Assembly (NCBI GenBank): GCA_002049455.2
Contig: KV919049.1
Coordinates: forward strand, 38,156 to 102,155
Reading direction: 5' to 3'
DNA: 64,000 nucleotides
DNA from: Porphyra umbilicalis
Lineage: Eukaryota; Rhodophyta; Bangiophyceae; Bangiales; Bangiaceae
Made by a program: the position numbers and the translations under genes. The notes under the pieces are model-generated. The model had not been told where the DNA came from and did no database searches. It worked only from the letters and a program-made list of their open reading frames with translations. This document shows positions 10,124 through 19,971 of this stretch, piece after piece (the stretch's first letter is position 1; each line of letters opens with the position of its first letter).

Positions 10124-13027
10124 GTGCCGACCGCACTCCCGGCGCCGCCGAGTACGGGCGGCGACGGGAGCCCGGCGCGGTCCGTGCCGCCGAGCACGGC
10201 CGCGCCGCCGCCCGTCGAGCTCTTCAACGGCGACAGGCCGCCGCCCGGCTCGGCGCGCCCGTCGCCGGCGGTGGGTGTCGGCCTCGACGGCGTCTCGGCG
10301 CGCCCCGGCGTGCGGCCGCCGCCGCCCCCCTTTGCCTCCGCCGCGGCGGCCGGCCGCCTCGCTGACGGCCCGCCGCGGCCAGCCCCCGCCGCGCCGTCGA
10401 TGCAGTCGGCGGGCTCGTCCGCGTGGGCGGCCGGGCGCCCGGCCAAATCCCCCCCGCGCCCCCCGTTTGGGACGTCGAGCGCGGGCGACGATGGGGAGTC
10501 GTCGGTGCGGCACAGCGGCCCGGCGCCCTCCCCGCCGCCGTCGGTCGGCCACGCGGCGTGGGCGCCCGCGGCGACGGGGGCGGGGGGGGTCGACGTGCCG
10601 CCGCCGGCCGGCGGGGCGTGGACGCCGGTCGCGGGGGGGAGCCCGCCGCGACCCGCGTCGGTCGGGCCGCCGCCGACGCCGCCCGTCGCCGGCGGGCCGC
10701 CGCCCCGCCGCCCGTCACGGCCGTCGAGTGCAACGTCGGGCGCGTCGCGGCAGGCGTTTTTGCAACGCTTTTCGGGCGTCCTCGCCGCCGGCGCGGAAGG
10801 GGGGCGGGCCGACGCGGGCGGCGCCAATGGTGCTGCAGACCGGCCCGCGTCGCGGCCGCCGTCGCGGCGGTCGAGCGTCGGGTCGGGCCGCCCGTCGGCG
10901 GCGTCCGCCTCGGCGCAGACGGGTGACCTGGGCGCGCCGGCGGCGGCCGAGCCGGTGGTGGTGGCCGACGAGGTGACTGCCGGCGGCGCGCCTTCCCTGC
11001 GGCCGTCGCCCTTACCCCCCACCTCGGGGGGGGATGGGGGCTCGGCGGGGAGCGCGCGGAGCGCGGGGCGCCGCTCCGCGTCTGACGCGTCCCGCGCAGA
11101 CGGGACGGTGTCGACCGCCCGCCGCGAGCGGCGGCCGAGCCACCCGCCGTCGGGCGGCGTGGCGCCCCCGCCGTCAGCATCGGCGGCCGGCGTCGCGCGG
11201 CCGGCGGGCTCGGCGTCGGCCGGCGGCGGCACGGCGGGGTCATGGGATGTCCCCTCCGTGTCGGCCACCGCGGCGACGAGCGCCCCCTCGTCTGCCTCGC
11301 GGCGCTCCAACGCCCGCGTGCCTGGCGCGGGGCACCAACACCCCCTCCCCCGCGCTGATACCGCGACAAGCAGCGGCATTGCCACACACCTGTCGGGATC
11401 GAGTTTCCTCACCGACGCCCGCACCGACGCCAGCGGCGGCCGGCAGACGCCGCCGGCCGCCGCGCCGTCGCGCGTCGGCAGCGCTGCCGCGTCTTTGGGA
11501 CGCGGCGACGGGGCGGGGAGTGGCGCGAGCAGCCGCCGCACGGGCTCGGGTGCGAGCGTGGGGGCAACGACGGAGACAGTGACGTCGACGGCGAGCGGCG
11601 ACGCTGGCCGCCGGTCGTCGGGCAGCCGCCCGGCAGACGGCGGCACGGGTGGCGGCAACGCGCAGCCGCCGCGCCTCACCGCGGTGGGGGGCGGCCGCTC
11701 CTCCGACGGCGGCCGGTCGACCGCGACCGGAAGCGCCGAGCCGCCAACCACCGCGCCGGTGGCGGCGCCCGCGCTCGGCGGCGCCCCCGCAGGCGCCGTC
11801 GGCGGTCGTCTAGCGGTGCCCCCCGTGGTTGCAGACGCTGCCGCCGGCGTCGATGACCGCCGCCGCCGCCACCGCCGCCGCCACGACGTGCACGCCGACG
11901 GCGCGTTGCCTGCGGCGGCGGGCACCGCCACCCCTGCCGTCGCGGTGCCGACCGCCGGCGGCGTCGCTGCCGCCATCCGCGCGCGGCAGCGCCGCCACCG
12001 GCCCGCACCCGCCGCGGCGCCCGAGATGTCGGCGTTGCCCACAGCCGCCTCGTCGGGGAGCGGCGGCGCCACCGCCGCGTCGTCGCCTCTGCGCAGCGTG
12101 CCGTCGACCGGCAGTGCGGTGGCGGCGGGGGGTGCGGCGGCGGCGGTGGTGGCGGGGGGGGGCGCCGCCGGCGCCACCCCGCCGACGGCCGCCACGGTCG
12201 GGCATTCGTGGTCGGAGACGGATGAGAGCAGCAGCCGGAGCTCGACGCTCAGCGTCGGCGCCACCACCGTGCCACCGACGGCGGCCGTCGAGCCGCGCGT
12301 CGAGCCGGCCAAGGCGGCCGCGGGAAGTGGCGTCCCGATGCCCACGCCGGTGGTGCTGCGGCCGTCACCCTCGTCGTCGCCGCCGCCGTCGCTGCCGCCG
12401 CCCGCGGCGGCACACCCCACGCCGGTGGTGCTGCGGCCGTCGTCGATATCGTCACCGTCTAAGTCGCCGTCGCCATCGCCACCGGCGTCGTTGCGGCAGC
12501 CGCGCGCGTCGGCGGCGCGGCCGTCGGCGGCCGACGGCGGTGGCGCGGCCGTCGGCGCGCCCCCGCCCGCGGTGCCCTGCGCGGGGCGGCGGCGGGCCGC
12601 CGCCCGCCCCGTCTGCCCGGCGGCGTTGGCAGCGGCGGCGGCGGCTGCGGCGGCGGCGGCGGCGGCGGCGGCGCGCCGCCCCTGCCCCCGGCGGGCGGCG
12701 GCGATGGACCGCCACGCGGCCGGCCGCCGCCGTGCCGCCGGTGGCTGCGGCGGCGGCGAGCACGTGTGCGTGCAGGTGCCGCAGCCGCCGGCCCCCCCCC
12801 GCCCCCCCGCTGCGCCGTGCCCCCCGCCGGGGGCGCGGTGCGGGATGGTGTTGGAGCCGCTGCCGCCGCTGCCGCCGCTGGCAGCCATGCCGCCCATGCC
12901 CCCCGTGTCGCCCGTGTCGTCGGTGCCCCTCGAGGCAGGGCCCGACGGCATGTCCGCGACTGGGTCGCTCCTCATGCGCGACGACGCGGGCGGGTTTGAG
13001 TACACGCAAGTCGCGTGGTCGTGGTGA
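10124..13027 (+). CDS. Giant SR-like protein, C-terminal segment
   Basis: Frame 2 ORF (967 aa) picking up after the C run at ~10,099. The composition is Ser/Pro/Ala/Gly/Thr-rich with frequent RRPS, RRSS and SRRT sites. A 53-bp direct repeat at about 12,340-12,440 gives two copies of PTPVVLRPS. The last ~60 residues change character (PLPPLPPLAAMPPMPP, then a mixed tail ending in TQVAWSW) before TGA at 13,025-13,027, which looks like a genuine C terminus. No catalytic or structural domain is visible. The opposite strand is also open over 9,865-13,056, but it encodes only Ala/Arg/Pro shadows of this frame. The lack of a start codon at a sensible place, and the continuity of composition across the C run, argue for a continuation rather than a separate gene. 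Confidence 0.5.
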   Translation: MPTALPAPPSTGGDGSPARSVPPSTAAPPPVELFNGDRPPPGSARPSPAVGVGLDGVSARPGVRPPPPPFASAAAAGRLADGPPRPAPAAPSMQSAGSSAWAAGRPAKSPPRPPFGTSSAGDDGESSVRHSGPAPSPPPSVGHAAWAPAATGAGGVDVPPPAGGAWTPVAGGSPPRPASVGPPPTPPVAGGPPPRRPSRPSSATSGASRQAFLQRFSGVLAAGAEGGRADAGGANGAADRPASRPPSRRSSVGSGRPSAASASAQTGDLGAPAAAEPVVVADEVTAGGAPSLRPSPLPPTSGGDGGSAGSARSAGRRSASDASRADGTVSTARRERRPSHPPSGGVAPPPSASAAGVARPAGSASAGGGTAGSWDVPSVSATAATSAPSSASRRSNARVPGAGHQHPLPRADTATSSGIATHLSGSSFLTDARTDASGGRQTPPAAAPSRVGSAAASLGRGDGAGSGASSRRTGSGASVGATTETVTSTASGDAGRRSSGSRPADGGTGGGNAQPPRLTAVGGGRSSDGGRSTATGSAEPPTTAPVAAPALGGAPAGAVGGRLAVPPVVADAAAGVDDRRRRHRRRHDVHADGALPAAAGTATPAVAVPTAGGVAAAIRARQRRHRPAPAAAPEMSALPTAASSGSGGATAASSPLRSVPSTGSAVAAGGAAAAVVAGGGAAGATPPTAATVGHSWSETDESSSRSSTLSVGATTVPPTAAVEPRVEPAKAAAGSGVPMPTPVVLRPSPSSSPPPSLPPPAAAHPTPVVLRPSSISSPSKSPSPSPPASLRQPRASAARPSAADGGGAAVGAPPPAVPCAGRRRAAARPVCPAALAAAAAAAAAAAAAAARRPCPRRAAAMDRHAAGRRRAAGGCGGGEHVCVQVPQPPAPPRPPAAPCPPPGARCGMVLEPLPPLPPLAAMPPMPPVSPVSSVPLEAGPDGMSATGSLLMRDDAGGFEYTQVAWSW

Positions 13028-13178
13028 GGCGGGGGGGGGTGGGGGGGGATGCACATGGCAGTTTGCGTGTTTTGGTCTTGTCTTGGCGTGGTATCGTATT
13101 CTGCTTGTTTTTATGTGATCATGTTCGTTTTCCTGCTTTCCGCTTACTGGACGGGTATCCATGTATATCATATACGTA

Positions 13179-13619
13179 TTTCTGATCCCCCAATTCTGTC
13201 CTCATCGCCCCGGAACGGTAGTGGAACAGCAAGGAATGGAGACATGCGATTGGTCGATCAGACGGACAGCAGCGCATACCGGGCCCGATAATTACAGAAT
13301 GTGCCCGTACGGCCCCCGATCGCACATTCGACGCCTTCGTTTTTCTGCACTTTTCTGCGTATCTCACAGAAAATCTCGATATCGCAACGATTGCGGGCCC
13401 GTTGCCCATCTGACACGGACTGGATCGGAAGAAAATCTCAAGAAAAAGAAGAATCTTGAATCTGCACGGAACTGGCCGTTGGAGAGCCAACAGAACGTCT
13501 CAGATTCGTGCTTAGCAGCTGTTTGCAAGTACTCTTGACCAATGGCTGGCCAGTTCTACAAGAACCGTACGTCCAGGAACCGTTGCTGATCGATGAGGAC
13601 AGAATTGGGGGATCAGCAA
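13179..13619. mobile_element. 441-bp MITE with TA target-site duplication
   Basis: A perfect 26-bp inverted repeat, starting CTGATCCCCCAATTCTGTCC, lies at 13182-13207 and, reversed, at 13591-13616. Adding three flanking bases with one mismatch gives a 29-bp TIR. TA lies directly outside both ends (13177-13178 and 13620-13621), as for Tc1/mariner-like insertions. There is no credible transposase inside, so it is non-autonomous. Confidence 0.75.
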
Positions 13620-14156
13620 TATCCGTCTGGATCGTAATTTTGACCATTCATCTGGCAATGAAGCTTCCTGCGCTTCATTTCTCACACCAAACATACGGCT
13701 GAGGTCCGTGGAGTGTCCTGAGCTCAGTCGTCTTTTCCGCTTCTCGAACACACAACATCTCGTAGCGCAACAAATAATACCCTCAAAAAGAGGTGCGGGT
13801 AATGATGACCATCAGAACTGAGGCAGATCAGCCACACAACGGAGAAAATTGGCACAAAATTTGACGATAATCGGCTCTACATTTCTCGCAAGGACCGACG
13901 CCACGACCCTCTCCCCCAGCAACCCCCATCCCACATGCACCACAACGTGATTACATATGACTGAGGCAGCGCCGGGCATTCTCTTGTACAGCACAGCGCC
14001 GCGCCGCCGCGGCGGGCGGTGCAGTTGGCGGCGCTCAACGCGCCGCGGATATGGTGCATTCCCCCACCCTCAGTCTTGCCCTATTACGCCTTTCATACCA
14101 CTGCCAAGCTCACCCCCCCGTCCAGGCCCTTTGGTCCATCTTCCACACACTCCAAG

Positions 14157-15111
14157 TCACTGACCAGCGCGTCCACACTCTCCTCCCCCGCGCCCCCCCC
14201 GACCTGTGGGAGCTGCGTCCAGCGGCGGCGTCCCCCATTCCCCCCCCTCCCCATTCCCACCCACTTGGCAATAAAGCACGGCACGCTGAGCCATCCGCTG
14301 CTTCTGGCGGCACGCCTGGCGTCGCCGCCGCTGCTTGCTAGCGGACGGCTGCAGTCGACAATTGCGGGCCTGCACCTCCTCCACAAACTCCTCGGACACG
14401 AGAGCCCACTGCTTGGCCCACTTCTTTCGCTCTGCCTCAAACACCCTGGCGGTCCTCTTCTCCGCCGCCACCGTCTTGCGTGCAGCCACAGCTTGGCGCT
14501 CCTGGTCCTTCTCAGCCGCTCGTTCCACCGTGCGCTTGTCCCGCTGCTCCTTCGCCTTGGCGGCCTCGGCAGCCTTGGCCGCGCGCTCGGTCTCGAGAGC
14601 TTGCAAGGCTGTAATGATCTCAGGGGAGTTTAGAAGCGTCCCGTGACCGGCAGTGGATAGCGTGCCATTGACAATTGTAGCCGACTTGAGCTCCTTGCGG
14701 ACGATCGGGAGTAGGAGTCGCGTGAGCCTCGCGAGATCTACATCCGCACTCGGTGTATCAACACCCTTGTTCAACTCCTCAATCGACACCTTGGTGGGGT
14801 CTAGCGGCCACATTCCGACGCGCTTGAAGGCCGACACCAGCAAATCCCGCGTGAAGGCTGTGTCAGCGGCCATGCCCACACACTCCATGAGATCCAATAC
14901 AGAGAATGCCCGCTTGGCCATTACACACGAGTGGGACCGCACCAGGACGCAGCCGCGCAGTCCCGGCTGGAAGCGTCCAAATGCGCTTGGGCTGTCAAGC
15001 GCCTGCAGCACGTGAGACATCTTAGATGGCTCCACGATGACGTGTACTCCTGCCGCCAGCAGTCGCGTCAGACCCTTCGGGGACAAGTGCACCTCAAGAC
15101 AGGAAACTCTA
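14157..15111 (-). pseudogene. DDE transposase, C-terminal half
   Basis: C-terminal part of the same transposase as 17533-18541, cut off by the insertion at 15112-17532. It holds the region after the second catalytic Asp: a LSPKGLTRLLAAGVHVIV stretch and a VLQALDSPSAFGRF motif. These match the usual pogo/Tigger order of target-helix, 'LPP..T...QPLD' and following F. Next comes an Ala/Glu/Lys/Arg coiled-coil-like stretch, then an Arg-rich tail ending at TGA 14157-14159. The frame stays continuous with the upstream half if the insertion and one TA are removed. No ATG of its own outside the insertion precedes it. Confidence 0.75.
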
Positions 15112-15626
15112 GCATTGATCATGGTGCGTCAAAGCTGAGGCCAGTCTGACGCAGGCATCTGATTGGCTGTAATTGACACGTCATGGCGCCTTCGAGGCCC
15201 AGTCTGTCGGGCCGTCTGGCGGCGCTCACAGCCGTTTTCGGGACCCTGCCCAATCACCCCCCTGGGAGCCGCAGCCCGACCAGCCGCTCCGTCCACCCTC
15301 GCCACCACTCCCTCCCCCCCCCGCCACCCCCACCACCTCCGCTACGCCCGCCGCCCCCGCCGACCCCATCACCCCTGCCGCCACCCCCACCGCTACTGTC
15401 TCCTTGGCCATCGCTCTGGGTGCCGTTGCCGTCGCCGTCGCCGAGACGGCAGCCGCCGCTGCGGCGCCGCGTCCGCCCCCGCCCCCGACGCTGCCGCCGC
15501 CGCCGCGGCTGGGCCGCCGCTTCGGTGCCACGCTCACCCCCGCCACCACCACCGCCGCCTCCCACGCCACCGTGGCTCGGCCGCCGATGCGGAGCCGCGC
15601 CCGCCCCCGGCACGGGCACTGTCGCA

Positions 15627-15662
<36 letters not shown>

Positions 15663-16398
15663 TCCGCCGCCGCCGCCGCCACTGCCGCCGCCGCCGCCGC
15701 ACGCCTGTGCGTCACCGTGGCGGCCGCCGCCGCCTCCCACACCGCCGTGGCTCGGCCGCCGCTGCGGCGCTGCGCCCGCCACCGGCACCGCTCCCGCCGC
15801 CGCCGACGCAACCGCGGCTCGGCCGCCGCTGCGGCGCCCTCCTGTCGCCACCGCCCCGGTTGTCGCGCGGGCTGCCGCTGCAGTCGTGGTGGGGGTGACG
15901 CCGCCGCTGCCCCCGTTGCCACCCCTGCCACCGCCGCCCCGTTGCTCCTGCCTCCGCCGCCTCTGCCGTCGCTCTGGCTGCCGTCGCCGTCGCCGCGGCA
16001 GCGGTCGCCGCTGCGGCATGCCTGGGGCGCGCCACCCATGCGCCGCCACACGGGGACCTGTGTTGCAGGCCCGTCGGCGGCGGCGATGGCGCCGTGCCGT
16101 GGCGACAGGGGCGGTCCTGGTGGTGGTGGGGAGGCGCCTGCCACGGTAGATGCTGTGTCTGTTACCAAGGGGTGTGCGGAGTTGCTGGTGGGTGTGTCTG
16201 GTCTCGTCGAGGAAGCGTGGCGCTGCTGCGGTGGGCTCCTGGTGGGATGCTGTGTGACCTCTCATGTGGTGTTTTTGGGGTACAGAAAACAACAGGAAGG
16301 AAGTGTTTGCGACCTTAGCCAGTACCATCAACGTTCCCAGCACCCTCAATAGGTCCAGACAGGACTGAGAGAAAAAGAAACAAGACCCATGTGTCACT

Positions 16399-17052
16399 AT
16401 GACATGTCGTGCGAACCAACGTAGGTCCGATCCAGATTGCTCTCCCAGGGACCCCAAATCGGTCCAGGCGGGGGGTGCGGATGACACTTCTTCAGAATAC
16501 ATGAGTAACGCCAATTTTTTGCTCCGTCGTTCCTGGGTCTATCGACTGCGCTATGAACAGTGGTATAGGTGGCTAAGCGCACAGACGACTTCTTCGTGTT
16601 CATTTTTACCCCTCAACATGACAGAATCTGACAACAGCCTCTCAACCTCCCGCAGCCCACAACCTGCTGCCCAGCATCTGAGAGGCGGTCCCTACACCCC
16701 CCAGGTCCCTCAGCAAGCACACAAAGTAATACAACCCCCAACGCAGATGGTAGACAACAGGAGCAGCAACAGCGAGCGGGAGGAGCAGCACCCGGGCAGC
16801 GGCGGCGGCCAGGCAGCAGCTGAAGGGGAGAAGGGGGCTGGCGACAGTGGCGACCGCGGAGTGGCGGCGGCGGGGATGACGGGCTCTGAAGCTAGCGGCA
16901 GCAGGGGGAAGGATGCAGCAGCGGGGGCGACCGGGCGGCGGCCGGGAAGCGGTAGTGACGTGGAAGTAGCACACCGGCTGCGCCAGCGGCCGAGCAGCGG
17001 CGGAAGCTGGGGAGAGAGGCTACTGACAGAGGCAATCGACAGCAGGGAGTAG
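16399..17052 (+). CDS. Hypothetical ORF inside the 2.42-kb insertion
   Basis: ATG-initiated ORF of 217 codons. The first ~80 residues are mixed in composition, with a WVYRLRYEQWYRWL patch. The rest is Ser/Gln/Gly/Glu-rich and probably disordered. It matches no family I recognise. It is carried by the mobile insertion, so it may be captured host sequence or chance. No homopolymer break occurs inside it. Confidence 0.25.
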   Translation: MTCRANQRRSDPDCSPRDPKSVQAGGADDTSSEYMSNANFLLRRSWVYRLRYEQWYRWLSAQTTSSCSFLPLNMTESDNSLSTSRSPQPAAQHLRGGPYTPQVPQQAHKVIQPPTQMVDNRSSNSEREEQHPGSGGGQAAAEGEKGAGDSGDRGVAAAGMTGSEASGSRGKDAAAGATGRRPGSGSDVEVAHRLRQRPSSGGSWGERLLTEAIDSRE

Positions 17053-17336
17053 CGACGGCGGCAGCGGCGGCGGCCGCGGCGGTGGCGGTGGCCAGGCCAG
17101 GCCAGGCCAGGCCAGGCGGGCGCCGCAAGCAGGGGGCTGGGCGGCCCTGACAGGCAGCGGTTGCAGCCGGGGGGGGGGAAGCAGCGCCGCGGGTTGCAGG
17201 CGGCAACGGAGGGGGCAGGCGGCGGGGGGGGCGGGCGGTGGGGGGGGCGGGCGGCGGGGGGGTCGGGGGGGCGGCAACGGGGGGGGCAGGCGGCAGGGGG
17301 GGGAGTGCCTTTCTTCGTACTGTACCCTGACGCGTC

Positions 17337-17382
17337 ACTGGACCATCCAGGCGCACGTCGACGTGCGCCTGGATGGTCCAGT
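17337..17382. repeat. 46-bp perfect palindrome
   Basis: Two 23-base arms with no loop, centred between 17359 and 17360 on GTCGAC. It would form a long cruciform or hairpin. It lies about 150 bp from the right end of the 2.42-kb insertion. Confidence 0.95.
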
Positions 17383-17532
17383 CCCCCCCGCAGTGGGGCT
17401 GAAAACGAGGGTGCATATATATGAAATCAGAGGCTCTCATTGGTCAAGGAAGCTGCCACTGCGTTTACTCTCCCGGTCCACTTAAATATTCTAGATAGCT
17501 TTGATGCAGCTTTGATGGACCCTGATCAATGC

Positions 17533-18541
17533 TAGTATTACCAAGGTTCTGCACCTTGGCTCCGTCTAGCGCGAAGATCTTGCTCTCGTGAGGATAAAAG
17601 TTCATCGTAAACTCGGCGAAGTGAAGCGCAAAGAGGTCGAAGATGGACTTGTCAAAGCCCGCTGGTGTCCGCCGCACAACTACCGCACCGTCTTGTAGCC
17701 TAGACGAGAGTGGAATGGTATCAGGCCGGCCGCCGTCGGCGTGGCTGACCGTCACAAAAGCATGCCCCTCTTTCCCACCCTCAACGACCAAAAACGGCGG
17801 AGCCACATCCCCCGAGGCCAAAATCGTGAACGCGGCTGTACAACCAGCGGCCCCCGACCCAATGTCTGGTACAATCAGCTCCGGCGTTTTCAGTTTCTCG
17901 CCGCCCAGGATCGTCTGGCGTGCATGGAGGATGATGTCCCTCGCCTTGATGGCGGTCTCGTCCATGTTTCAGACCTGGCGACCAAGCACAATTCGCTCAT
18001 CCCGGTACAACAAAGTCAACGCGGCGAACCACCGAGCCACCACGTCGGGGCGTGAATTTTGTGCCCTGCCCATCTCGAGGGTGCCCACTCGGTAGCGCTT
18101 AAGCTCCAGCCAACGACCAAGGAAGGAAGATACAAAGCTCTTACCTGGGGTCGTAGTGCCGCCGAAATAGGCAGCCGCAGCCGCGCGACGAGCCGCCGAG
18201 AGGGTGTCAATGTACTCCGCGCACTTACGTCGAAAGGCCAAAGGAGTCAAGCCCATTCCGATCATGGCCTGCACGCGCACATACTTCGCCAGCAGCGTCT
18301 CCTCTTCCGGCGTGAAAAAAGGAGGACGACCAAGACGCTTCGGCTTCGCCACATTGCTCAAAAACGCACGCACTCGCGACCGAGAGACGCCACTCTCGGC
18401 CACTAGACGAGCAACCGTCCAATGCTCAGAACGGTACCGCGGCAACAGGCTCTCAAGGCTGTCTCGCTGCAGGTCGGATGTGCGGGGCTTCTTGCTTGGT
18501 GGTGGGGAGGTGGGCCTCAGGTCACCAGGGGGGCCTGCCAT
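17533..18541 (-). pseudogene. DDE transposase (pogo/CENP-B type), N-terminal and central part
   Basis: Starts at ATG 18541. The N terminus is an HTH DNA-binding region (WTVARLVAESGVSRSRVRAF, then RLGRPPFFTPEEETLLAKYV, a typical psq/CENPB-N order). After it comes the DDE core, with the first Asp in NMDETAIKAR and the second in FALDGAKVQNL. An in-frame TGA at 17969-17971 falls directly before NMDET. Families of this type usually have an aromatic residue there, so a one-base TGG-to-TGA change is likely. The frame then runs into the 2.42-kb insertion at 17532/17533 and resumes at 15111. The gene is doubly inactivated, by nonsense and by insertion. The family assignment rests on motif order, not on a search. 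Confidence 0.75.
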
Positions 18542-18994
18542 TGGCTCAGACAGGGGGTGGGTCACCACGAAGACGTGACAAGGGAGTGGTCGGCTCTGTT
18601 TGGGCGGGCAGCTGAGCGGTTGATCGCGACGACGACGCTTGGCGCGCGGCAATGCCCCTCTCAAGGCGGGAAACGGCCTCAATTGGGTCAATTGGGGTCT
18701 GTCTGGGCGTCCCCCCCAGTTCACAGGTGGGCGTGCTGTGCCACACAGACAGCACCGTTCTTCAAGAAAAAAAATGCATTGGAAAGCTGACGGCTTGGGG
18801 AAGCCTTGAAGTGTGTTTGGGAGCAGGGGGCGGCGTTGGATGTTTTTGGTAGGAGGAGACACAGCGGTAGAGCGCTTCTGGCATCGGGCCGAAACAGCGT
18901 CTTCTATGTAAACACTGTGAGATTCGTCGATTTCCGGATGCCTAAAATTACCCGCAGGTGGTCAAAATTACCCGCCAGACGGATACTGCCTGCC

Positions 18995-19438
18995 TGTGAA
19001 TCTTTGCACCCCGGCGCGGGATGACCTGTACCTGTGGAGATCCCACCCTCGCGCCAATCACCGGCCGATGATTTGGATGGACCAATTGCATGCGAGATTC
19101 GGCGTTGTGCCACGCCGGAACGGAGGGGAGATTGCATATTGCGCCCCGAGTGTGTGGCTGTGTGTGATTGCGCTGGCGGGCCGTTACCCGTCAGTGGCTT
19201 GTGTGCATCTGGCACCCCTGAGAGCGGGGGTTGCCTGGGTGGCTTGTTTGGCTGGGTTGGCCCGCGTGCGTGCGCGTGTGCGGGCATATGAGGGCACCCC
19301 GCACCGGCTAGCGGGGGGGTGACTGGCCCGGCAGCCCAGACACCGAGTGCCGCCGCATCCCAAGCAGGGGAGCGTCGGTGGGTCGGTGCACGGGTGGGCA
19401 AACACTGCGTTCTTTGCCCTTTCTCGCCGGTTTTCCCA
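18995..19438 (+). repeat. Left LTR of the copia element
   Basis: 444 bp, beginning TGTGAATC and ending TTTTCCCA (TG...CA). About 99.5% identical to the right LTR. The two differences I found are G/A in the gtttggctgg region and T/C in gccgcatccc. Confidence 0.93.
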
Positions 19439-19971
19439 CAATCGCGATTTACGTTGGCGAGCACGACGCGAACGTCTGGCGCGCGTGCACGCGTGCCCGC
19501 GTCGTCGAGCGGGTTAACGTCGCCCGAGAGTACGCCTTTGCCGGTGCCGTGCGGTGCGAGTCCACGGAGCGTGTTGTGCGAAGCGTTGCCATCGGTAAGA
19601 CGGGGTTCTTGAATACGCTGACGGGTCCGCGCGGGGCCTTGGCCTGTCTGTCGCCGTCTGGCGCGCACTTTGACCTTTCCCCCGGACTCTGGAGGTCCTT
19701 TTGGCCGTCCTGGAGGGGCAACTTCGTCTGCGCCACCCGGGGGGAGGTCTAAACCGTTGACACCGCAGGGTGATTAGGCCTCGGTTTGGTACGTGTGGAC
19801 TTTCGCTGTGACGGCCGGTTCGTGGCGTGCCGAGTCGGCCTCGCTTACTCTGCCGATCCTCTTCATCCCGCTCAACCTGTTCATCCCGTCCATCCTTTCG
19901 GTCGTGCCATTGAGTCCGACACACCCTCCAAGATCGTCAAGACCTGCGCGTAGCAACCTGTCGGATGCACG

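Larger units (their letters stand above)
15112..17532. mobile_element. 2.42-kb insertion with 26-bp TIRs inside the transposase gene
   Basis: The ends match as inverted repeats: GCATTGATCA, then GGT and TCAAAGCTG, identical at 23 of 26 positions. Both are flanked by TA (15110-15111 and 17533-17534) within a CTAG context. The element interrupts the DDE transposase and preserves its frame, as expected for a TA-targeting DNA transposon. The interior has no transposase. It consists of GC-rich Ala/Pro-coding-like sequence (15.2-16.1 kb), an ORF at 16399-17052, and a 46-bp perfect palindrome near the right end. It is non-autonomous, or a carrier of captured sequence. Confidence 0.75.
13795..18975 (-). 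mobile_element. Nested pogo/CENP-B-type DDE transposon (proposed limits)
   Basis: The element contains the disrupted minus-strand transposase described below. Proposed ends are a 19-bp inverted repeat, GCGGGTAAT-NN-TGACCA-NC, at 13795-13813 (+) and 18957-18975 (-), with a second GCGGGTAAT copy at the right end. Without the 2.4-kb insertion the element would be about 2.76 kb, normal for a pogo-like element. I see no clear target-site duplication, so the transposase identification is firmer than the exact ends. Confidence 0.45.

Noticed and set aside
254-13056. Long minus-strand ORFs opposite the giant gene (for example 254-1780 and 9865-13056)
   Set aside because: They read as Arg/Pro/Ala or mirror repeats of the plus-strand codons, have no plausible start, and follow the open-frame bias of GC-rich repeats.
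19439-19475. Primer-binding site beginning TGGCGAGCACG after the left LTR
   Set aside because: Its reverse complement ends in CCA, but T-loop spacing does not fit a tRNA 3' end.
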